From NCBI GenBank assembly GCA_003609755.1, contig AP017991.1, forward strand, positions 1,815,501 through 1,879,500: DNA of 64,000 nucleotides, in the 5' to 3' direction. The stretch is from Planktothrix agardhii NIES-204 (GTDB taxonomy: Bacteria; Cyanobacteriota; Cyanobacteriia; Cyanobacteriales; Microcoleaceae). The translations under genes were made by a program, and so were the position numbers. This document shows, piece after piece, positions 57,790 to 64,000 of this stretch. Every line of letters starts with the position of its first letter. Positions within the stretch are counted from its first letter, which is position 1. The notes under the pieces were generated by a model that was given only the letters and a program-made list of their open reading frames with translations, was not told the DNA's origin and ran no database searches.

Positions 57790-57925
57790 CCGCCGGGAAG
57801 TCCCCCGCTCTAACTGTACCCAGGTAAGCGGTAGGATGAAAGGCGGGTCAACTCCGTACCTACATTGACCGAATCTTTTTTCAGTATTATGTAGTAAGAT
57901 ATTCAGACCAGGAGGTACAAATCGA
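57790..57925 (+). other. Probable end of an IS200/IS605-type element
   Basis: GAAGTCCCCCGCTCTAACTG and CCAGGTAAGCGGTAGGATGA with AAAGGCGGGTC form hairpin-rich sequence of the kind found at the ends of TnpB-bearing insertion sequences. A TnpB reading frame starts right after it (57926) behind AGGAGG. The assignment rests on context. Confidence 0.4.
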
Positions 57926-58463
57926 GTGTTACATCAAGCTGTACAAGTCCGTCTGTATCCAACTGCATTGCAAAAAGCACTACTAGCCCAAACATTAATC
58001 ACGGATTTCTCACGGATTAAGAGGATTTCACCGATTACATCTTTAACTTCGTATTAGATAAATAATTTAGTGCGAAGCAAGGAATATAATCCGCGTTAAT
58101 CCTCTTAATCAGTATAATCGGTGTCAAAGAAATTAGCGCGTAAACAAAAAGCCTGTACTTGAGCCCTTAGGCTACGCTCAGGAGAGCCCCAGTCGAAGTG
58201 GGAGTCAGTCAAGACAAAAGTATAGAAAAATTGTGGCCGCATTATACGAACGAGTTAGTAATTCCCGGCAAGATTTTCTACATAAACTTAGTCATAAGTT
58301 GGTCAGCGATAGCCAAGCTGTCATAGTGGAGAATCTTAATGTCAAATTTGCGTCTGGAGTGCTATTATTGTCACAGGTTTTTAAATTGAGCATAATTAAA
58401 CAACCTAAAAACTTAACTAAATTGGTTAAGTGCGGAGTCACACCTAACCGCGTTGCTGTTTAA
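57926..58463 (+). pseudogene. Decayed TnpB (IS200/IS605) transposon nuclease gene
   Basis: The 5' end begins GTG with MLHQAVQVRLYPTALQKALL, the typical TnpB N-terminus, after AGGAGGT. After about 22 codons it runs into a copy of the AATCCGTGA-type repeat and stops. TnpB sequence resumes about 58216 in another frame: RQKYRKIVAALYERVSNSRQ followed by DFLHKLSHKLVSDSQAVIVE and NLNVK, the central RuvC-proximal segment. It then degenerates. The middle and the catalytic C-terminus are gone, so it cannot act. Confidence 0.8.
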
Positions 58464-58539
58464 TAAAGCTAAATTTGAACAAAAACCTAGATATAAATTA
58501 ACAACAACTCTTCAACCTAGATCTGGGTTCTCGATCAAT

Positions 58540-60555
58540 GTGAGTTATTGCCTTAATCCTAAGTGTCCAAATCCAACTGATCCAGCAAACGAGAATCGGC
58601 GCACTTGCTGTCAATGTGGCTCGGATCTTTTGCTGGAAGGACGGTATCGTGTGATCAAACAACTTGGAGGAGGAGGTTTTGGCAAAACATTTGAAATTGA
58701 TGATCAAGGCAAATGTAAGGTTGTAAAAGTTTTATTAAAAAATCATCCTAAAGCCGTCGCTTTGTTCAAACAAGAAGCGAAAGTTTTGAGTCAGCTTAAT
58801 CATCCTGGAATTCCTAAAGTTGATCCCGATGGCTATTTTACCTATCTTCCCAAAGGGAGTAACGAAGCCCTTCACTGTTTGGTGATGGAGAAAATTGAAG
58901 GGCTAAATTTACAAGACTGGATGAAAGAACGAAAAAAAGAACCCATCAGTCAAGAACACGCTTTGGAATGGTTAAGAGAACTGACTGAGATCCTAGAGCA
59001 AGTTCATAATTTGCAATACTTCCATCGGGATATTAAGCCTCAAAATATTATGAGGAAACCCAATGGACAGTTAGTATTAATTGATTTTGGAACTGCAAGG
59101 GAAGTTTCAGGAACCTATATTGCTAAGGTAGAACAGGGGCAAAATGTAACCGGGATTGTTTCCCCTGGATATACACCCCCAGAACAAACGAATGGCAAAG
59201 CTGTTCCGCAATCCGATTTTTTTGCCCTGGGACGAACTTTTATTTATTTATTAACCGGAAAACCTCCCACTGCTTATCCAGAAAATCCTCGAACTGGAAA
59301 GTTATTGTGGCGAAAGGGCGCACCCAATCTTTCTGATCAATTTGCGGGAACTATTGATTTTTTGATGGCCCCTTTTCCGGGTAATCGCCCTCAAACGCCA
59401 CAAGCAATCTTGCAGTGTTTAAAAGATATTAAACCTCTAGGCGAAGAAAAAGAAGTTCCCCCGCCTTCCCCTACGGACAAAAAGCAAGTCAAGCAAAATT
59501 GGAATAGTGGGTTTAATTTTTCTATTCCTAAAATTAAATTTCCTAAAATTCAGCTTAAATACTTCTGGGTTTTAGGAACATCCTTAATGGTATTGGGCGG
59601 AGTTTATACACAAATTGATGGCTATATCCGTTATGGATTTATCCCGGCTAATCCAATTTTAATTTTAAAAGGATTGCCAGGCAGTATTTTTTTAGAGAGG
59701 TACGAACGAGCCGTTGGTGAAATTTATGCTATTGTCATTAGCCCCGATAATAAAACCCTGGCTGTGGGGAGTTTTGGGGCAATTAAAATTTGGAATTTAA
59801 CAACAGATGTCAAACCACGAACGATTGCAGCCCATTCTAGTTGGGTCAAGGCTCTGGCTATTAGTCCCAATAATGCAACCATAGCCAGTGGTAGCAATGA
59901 TAAAACGATTCGTCTGTGGGATTTAAAGAATGGAAAGAAAACACGAACAATTGAAGAACATACTGAAGGTGTAAATATTGTTGTTTTCAGTCCTGACGGT
60001 CAGACCTTAGCCAGTGGGAGTGATGATAAAACTATTCTGATTACGCCTTTAAATAAGGGATCTCGACAACTCATGTTTACGGGTCATGAAGGCGCAATTC
60101 ATGCCCTTTCATTTAGTCCTGATGGTCAAACTCTAGCCAGTGGAAGCTCAGACCAAACAATTCGGTTATGGAATTTGGAGACGGGCACTCGTAAACGAAG
60201 TATCTCAGGTCATGACGGTAGCATTAATGCTCTGATTTATCATCCAGATGGCAAAACCCTAATTAGTGCCAGCGATGATGGTACGATTCGGCTATGGAAC
60301 CCAGATACGGGAGAACAAAAAGAAGTCTGGAAAGCTAATAATAGTCCTGTGAAATCATTGGCAATCACAAAAGATGGTAAGACTCTTGTGAGTGGGGGTG
60401 ATAGTGTAATTATTTGGGATCTAAAAACGGGCAGAAAACGGGTGGTTTTGTGGGGTCATGATAAACCTATTAATGCTTTAGATGTAAGTTCAAATGGTCA
60501 AATTGTAGTTAGTGGTAGTGAGGATAAAACCATTAAAATTTGGCGAATGCCTTAA
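58540..60555 (+). CDS. Ser/Thr protein kinase with WD40 repeats
   Basis: About 671 residues from GTG 58540, which gives the usual N-terminus of cyanobacterial kinases, SYCLNPKCPNPTDP and CQCGSDLLL (a short Cys-pair zinc motif). Kinase domain: P-loop LGGGGFGKTF, Lys in VVKVL, catalytic HRDIKPQNIMRKP, Mg-binding LIDFGTARE, activation segment GYTPPEQT. A transmembrane helix (about 342-358, YFWVLGTSLMVLGGVY) leads to seven WD40 blades (IRLWDLKNG, IRLWNLETG, IKIWRMP). An anchored Hanks-type kinase with a beta-propeller sensor. It lies directly after decayed TnpB. Confidence 0.92.
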   Translation: MSYCLNPKCPNPTDPANENRRTCCQCGSDLLLEGRYRVIKQLGGGGFGKTFEIDDQGKCKVVKVLLKNHPKAVALFKQEAKVLSQLNHPGIPKVDPDGYFTYLPKGSNEALHCLVMEKIEGLNLQDWMKERKKEPISQEHALEWLRELTEILEQVHNLQYFHRDIKPQNIMRKPNGQLVLIDFGTAREVSGTYIAKVEQGQNVTGIVSPGYTPPEQTNGKAVPQSDFFALGRTFIYLLTGKPPTAYPENPRTGKLLWRKGAPNLSDQFAGTIDFLMAPFPGNRPQTPQAILQCLKDIKPLGEEKEVPPPSPTDKKQVKQNWNSGFNFSIPKIKFPKIQLKYFWVLGTSLMVLGGVYTQIDGYIRYGFIPANPILILKGLPGSIFLERYERAVGEIYAIVISPDNKTLAVGSFGAIKIWNLTTDVKPRTIAAHSSWVKALAISPNNATIASGSNDKTIRLWDLKNGKKTRTIEEHTEGVNIVVFSPDGQTLASGSDDKTILITPLNKGSRQLMFTGHEGAIHALSFSPDGQTLASGSSDQTIRLWNLETGTRKRSISGHDGSINALIYHPDGKTLISASDDGTIRLWNPDTGEQKEVWKANNSPVKSLAITKDGKTLVSGGDSVIIWDLKTGRKRVVLWGHDKPINALDVSSNGQIVVSGSEDKTIKIWRMP

Positions 60556-60577
60556 TGAGTTATAGCAGTCGCCAGAC

Positions 60578-61232
60578 CTATAATGATAGTTTTTCTGGTT
60601 GATAAGTATAAGCAATCATTCCGACTACTAAATTCACCATGAAATTACCTACACTTCGATGTCTTGTATGTTCAATTTGGCATAATTTTTTGAGTTGATC
60701 GTTCACTGATTCTATTATACCTCTTTTTCTTAATTTCATTTTATCTGACCACGACATTAGTTTATTTTTCATAATAAAAGCCCCTTGAACTTTTCCCCCA
60801 TTCCGCCAGTCCGGCAAAGACTTTATGGCTATTCGCTCGATTTTTATGACAGACTTTTAAGGCGGTTGAATCGATAAAACTTGTTCCAGTTACCTCGCCT
60901 TTACAACAATATTCAAAGTAACAACATAGTGCTAATAAAGCATAAGACATTAACTCAACAAAACGATTATAACTGACTAAGTTAGGCATAGCTTTTGACC
61001 AATATGCCATTACTTGTAAGCGGTAAAAGTCTTTAAATGTTCGGTAACGTGAACCATGAAATCCGATCAATATTGTCATTATTTCACTTAAAGTCAAGCG
61101 GGTTTTGGGTCGGCTTTGACCCACCACTTCTGGTAACAACATTTGTGCCAATAAGGGTTCAAATACTTGACAAAAGTCATCCACGTCACAAAAAACTTCT
61201 GTTATGTCTAAGTGTGATGCTCTGTGATCCAT
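60578..61232 (-). pseudogene. IS982-family transposase with internal deletion and frameshift
   Basis: The N-terminal part (start 61232) reads HLDITEVFCDVDDFCQVFEP through FIDSTALKVCHKNRANSHKVF, the first catalytic Asp region of IS982 transposases, and stops at 60762. The C-terminal part, in another frame, reads MKNKLMSWSDKMKLRKRGIIE then SVNDQLKKLCQIEHTRHRS, containing the catalytic Glu, and stops at 60578. About 75-80 residues between them, including the second Asp, are missing. It cannot be active. No clear terminal inverted repeats remain. Confidence 0.87.
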
Positions 61233-61609
61233 AAAAGTCTCCTTAATTGTCTAATATTTGCTGGTTACATCTCTATTTTCCCACGCTTACTGATTAGATC
61301 ATATGCCCAATAGTCGTCTGTTTTGTCGCGATCGCCTGCCCAGTAGTCGTCTGTTTTATCGCGATCGCACTCCATCGAACTCACGTTTAATAGTAATAAT
61401 TAGTCCCCCCTCTCTTCGCAGGAGAGGGGTTGGGGGAGAGGTCACACAGTTTTTCCTAGAGAATGAAACAGCCCTGGGGTTTGGGGGGGCTGTTCCCAGA
61501 TCCGGCGTTCCCTGTTCCCTGCTATATCAGTAAAAAAAAGAAGTTAAGAGTTAACTCTTAACTCTTAACTCTTAATTGTTAATTCTTACACTGATAACTG
61601 TTTACTGAT
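61233..61609. other. Repeat-rich gap between IS982 and the second porin
   Basis: No gene seen. It holds two 33-bp tandem units (61305-61337, 61338-61370) that each end in a HIP1 octamer (GCGATCGC), a hairpin around CCCCTCTCTTCGCAGGAGAG, a half copy of the GC-rich palindrome (about 61468-61495), and short TTAACTCTTAAC repeats just before the porin stop. Confidence 0.6.
61305..61370. repeat. Tandem 33-bp repeat carrying HIP1 octamers
   Basis: GCCCAATAGTCGTCTGTTTT and GCCCAGTAGTCGTCTGTTTT head the two units; both contain TCGCGATCGC. Period is exactly 33 bp. Confidence 0.9.
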
Positions 61610-63565
61610 TTAGAAGCGGAATTGAGTCCGCAGAGTTCCGACCACGATTGTATTGTTATTGCTATTTTGGTCGGGGTTAGTAACTACATAGAAACCAGGA
61701 GTAATGGCGATGTAGTCGTTGAGAGGATAGCGGTAGAAACCTTCAATGTGAATGGAGGTATCTTTATCTTCTAAAGCACTGATATCATGGCTGGTTACTT
61801 TAGGAGGCATACCGACAATTAAACCACCTAAGCCGCCTTCTTTCAGGACATCGGGGAACGCCAAAGAAACAGCCCAGTTAATAATGGTCGCACTGTCATT
61901 ACCGCCATTCTTTTGGTTAGCCCAGGTGGAACCAAACCAGCCACCCAACTCAAAGTTTTTGGAAATCCGCCAGTTGGCTTGGAAACCCAGGTTTTCGGTG
62001 GTGGTTGCATTTTGACCAAAGGGTCTATTGGCAATCCAACTTCCTGTTCCCCCAGAGACAAACACACTGTCATTGGTGAAGTAGCGGTGGTTATACTCTA
62101 AACCCACACCAATCTTAGGACTGGGTTTAAACACCAATTGCAGACCCGCACTGTAGCCACCATTGAATACACCCTGACCTGAGTTGGCTAAAGATGAACT
62201 GGCTTGGTCAGCCAAGTAGCCTAAATTGACTTTAAACTGATCACTGAAGGCATATTTCAGACCCACACCTGTGCCTTGCGGCCCTCGGAAGGTAGTCGGG
62301 TTATACCGACCAAAGCGGGAAAGTGCTCCATCTCCAGAACCACCAAAGGGGGTTACTGTATCATAGATATCATCATTGTCAAGACCCTTAGCTCCAACGA
62401 AGACATTGCCTTTACCATTGGCGATCGGGAAGCGGTAGTACAACTCATCTAATATGACACCATTATCCACACCATCGATGCTAGTACGACTCATCAAGGT
62501 ATTGGTGATGTTGAAAGCAGACAGGTTAGGAATAGATTGAGCTTGTAAACGAGTTCTCAACAAATCCTGACCCGTGAAGCTCGTATCAAAGTTTAAACGG
62601 GCGCGGTAGCCAAAATAGGCTTCCGTTGGATCACTATCCTGGTGAGCGAACTGACCCACTACGTTATAAGTAGCCCGATCTCCGGCGGCGTCTCCACCCC
62701 AGAAGATGACTTCTCCACGGAGTTTGGTGGTGGTAGAGAACTGATTGGCTTCTAATTCGGCAGTTCTAGCTTCTAAGGCATAGACACGACCGCGTAGAGT
62801 GGCTAATTCCGCCGCAAATTCTTCTTGTAACCGTTGCAGAACGGCTAAATCTTCACGGGTGACCAAATTGGCTACAGACGCCGCAATTAGTTCGTTAACC
62901 CGTTCTAAACAGGCATTTAAACCCGCGGCAAACTCAAAACGAGTCATGGCCCGGTTGCCTTTAAAGGTTCCATCGGGATAACCCGCGATACAACCATAGC
63001 GTTCAACCAAGGATTGCAAAGCCTGGAATGCCCAGTCAGTGGGTTGAACGTCAGATAATTGAGAAACTGAAGTGACTTGCTCTAGGGCATCGGCAGCTTC
63101 AGCATATTCATTAATTTGTTCTAAGCCTGAGACGCTGGTTTCGCTCGGCTCAGTTGATGACATCTGAGCCACTTGGAACTCAGAAGCTTGAGCAGTTTGT
63201 AGTGGGGCCGAAGCCTCTGAAGTTAGGATGTTTAACTTTTGAGCCGTGGCAAAAGTCTGCGGTTCGTTCTCGTTTGTAGCCTCACCATTGACTAAATTGG
63301 TGGGTTCAACCGCAACATCAGGGGTCAAAGACAGGGCTAGTTGCTCTGCGGATGACTCGGAATTGGCTTGAGGTTGCAACTCATTATTCTGTCCAGTGGT
63401 CGGAACTGCACGGGCAGCTTCGAGGGTGATGGTCGCTGTATCTGTCGCATTTGCCAATTTCTCCGATGGAGCCTCGGTTGCGAAGGCTGCATTCGTTAAG
63501 AGAATAGCTGCTCCCAGAACGCCTGGACTATGCTTTAGAGTGTTCAATAAAACTTTGTTCATCAT
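61610..63565 (-). CDS. SLH-domain outer membrane porin (paralogue)
   Basis: About 651 residues from ATG 63565 or 63562 (MNKVLLNTLKHSPGVLG). Signal peptide to about residue 28 (NAAFATE), a long acidic/Ala-rich linker, the SLH domain (VSQLSDVQPTDWAFQALQSL, IAGYPDGTFKGNRAMTRFEF), a coiled coil (LQRLQEEFAAELATLRGRV) and an OprB-like beta-barrel ending in QFRF. It is very similar to the porin at 37525 in the SLH, coiled coil and barrel, but the linkers differ completely. The paralogues probably have different expression or pore selectivity. Confidence 0.93.
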   Translation of the reverse strand: MMNKVLLNTLKHSPGVLGAAILLTNAAFATEAPSEKLANATDTATITLEAARAVPTTGQNNELQPQANSESSAEQLALSLTPDVAVEPTNLVNGEATNENEPQTFATAQKLNILTSEASAPLQTAQASEFQVAQMSSTEPSETSVSGLEQINEYAEAADALEQVTSVSQLSDVQPTDWAFQALQSLVERYGCIAGYPDGTFKGNRAMTRFEFAAGLNACLERVNELIAASVANLVTREDLAVLQRLQEEFAAELATLRGRVYALEARTAELEANQFSTTTKLRGEVIFWGGDAAGDRATYNVVGQFAHQDSDPTEAYFGYRARLNFDTSFTGQDLLRTRLQAQSIPNLSAFNITNTLMSRTSIDGVDNGVILDELYYRFPIANGKGNVFVGAKGLDNDDIYDTVTPFGGSGDGALSRFGRYNPTTFRGPQGTGVGLKYAFSDQFKVNLGYLADQASSSLANSGQGVFNGGYSAGLQLVFKPSPKIGVGLEYNHRYFTNDSVFVSGGTGSWIANRPFGQNATTTENLGFQANWRISKNFELGGWFGSTWANQKNGGNDSATIINWAVSLAFPDVLKEGGLGGLIVGMPPKVTSHDISALEDKDTSIHIEGFYRYPLNDYIAITPGFYVVTNPDQNSNNNTIVVGTLRTQFRF

Positions 63566-63725
63566 CTCAATTCTCACACCGACACTTAAAATACCACAAA
63601 GCAAGGGAGTCCCTAGCTCGACTGAACCAATAGTATCATATCTTAACTATAGTTTTTCCACAGTCAAGTGGGGGAACAAAAGTTAAGACTTGTTTTCAAC
63701 CGGATTCAATCGGTATAACCTTTAC

Positions 63726-64000
63726 TTAGAGAGGGTTTGGCTTCTCTACAATTTGTTCAGAATTTATCCGTCGAATTGCCACTAATGATGGTTTGGGTGG
63801 ATGATTGGGTTGTTTACTGGGCCAATTTGATCCCCAAGGAACTTGACGAGTTTGGATAAATTCTTCTCCTTGGGTGGTTTGTAAAGCAAATTCGAGGGTT
63901 TTTGTTGCCATATCCCGGCGAGTTTGGTTCTTTTCCCCCGGATGTTGGACAGCAATAAATAGGGTTTTTTGATCAGGAGTAAAAAATGGCCCAGTTAGTT
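63726..64000 (-). CDS. PhoX-type phosphatase (DUF839), C-terminal end only
   Basis: The last about 91 residues of a larger gene that continues beyond the right edge. It reads LTGPFFTPDQKTLFIAVQHP then GEKNQTRRDMATKTLEFALQ and ends VPWGSNWPSK, PKPSLVAIRRINSEQIVEKP, NPL. TPDQKTLFIAVQHPGE and the late SNWPS and PSLVAIRR segments match the C-terminal part of the calcium/iron-dependent PhoX/DUF839 alkaline phosphatase family. PhoX is exported by Tat and releases phosphate from esters; the Tat signal would be outside the window. Confidence 0.8.
   Translation of the reverse strand, partial: LTGPFFTPDQKTLFIAVQHPGEKNQTRRDMATKTLEFALQTTQGEEFIQTRQVPWGSNWPSKQPNHPPKPSLVAIRRINSEQIVEKPNPL

Overview
The window is chromosomal DNA from a cyanobacterium, most likely a filamentous one of the Oscillatoriales/Planktothrix type; the genus is inference. 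Direct evidence: oxygenic-phototroph genes (psbY, a Psb32-like TPM protein, the RpaB regulator, menG/ubiE, DUF2499, DUF3493, DUF3531 and DUF3593 proteins), two SLH-domain porins of the cyanobacterial type, many GCGATCGC (HIP1) octamers, heptamer tandem repeats, and a moderately AT-rich sequence carrying dispersed palindromic repeats. No rRNA, tRNA or CRISPR array was recognised.

Layout. 1-5.1 kb: end of a CNNM/CBS membrane protein, two consecutive SGNH-hydrolase-like proteins, and a TPR-GT10 glycosyltransferase. 5.1-17.6 kb: ilvB, glnB (PII) with an NtcA site, an OFA-type MFS transporter, then a minus-strand housekeeping run (rdgB, phosphohexomutase, folE, SDR, a broken chemoreceptor, accA, a low-Mr phosphatase, ybaB, murB, murC). 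19.7-31.8 kb: thrC with a ubiquitin-like sulfur carrier, rsmG, an ABC ATPase, a TPR protein, DUF3531, obgE, psb32, a fused peptide ABC ATPase, a SelD-type flavoprotein and a PhnD-like protein. 31.8-36.7 kb: DUF3593/DUF2499, csaB, trmB, rpaB, a truncated glutaredoxin, moaD and psbY. 37.5-50.1 kb: porin, pdxA, MFS, a JAMM peptidase, MoeB-rhodanese, ligA, an HD protein, an RTX protein, truB and yidD. 50.1-57.7 kb: a second RTX protein, a beta-helix protein, DUF3493, DUF445, menG, a response regulator, a TPR protein and ssb. 57.8-64 kb: decayed TnpB, a WD40 Ser/Thr kinase, a deleted IS982 transposase, a second porin and the C-terminus of a PhoX-type phosphatase.

Functional links. A sulfur-transfer set is dispersed here: a CysO-like carrier beside thrC, a MoaD-type carrier, a JAMM peptidase and a MoeB-rhodanese activating enzyme. 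Nitrogen status is represented by NtcA-controlled glnB next to ilvB. Envelope functions recur (murB/C, csaB, GT10, porins, RTX and SGNH proteins).

Genome dynamics are prominent. A MITE-like repeat (ends TATAGCAATCC) appears to have removed the peroxiredoxin part of a Prx-Grx hybrid gene; a GC-rich palindrome lies in frame inside ilvB; a perfect 69-bp duplication lies in the ABC ATPase; the chemoreceptor, TnpB and IS982 genes are deleted or decayed. No wholly new multi-gene system is evident. The best leads are the repeat-driven gene remodelling and the dispersed sulfur-carrier set.
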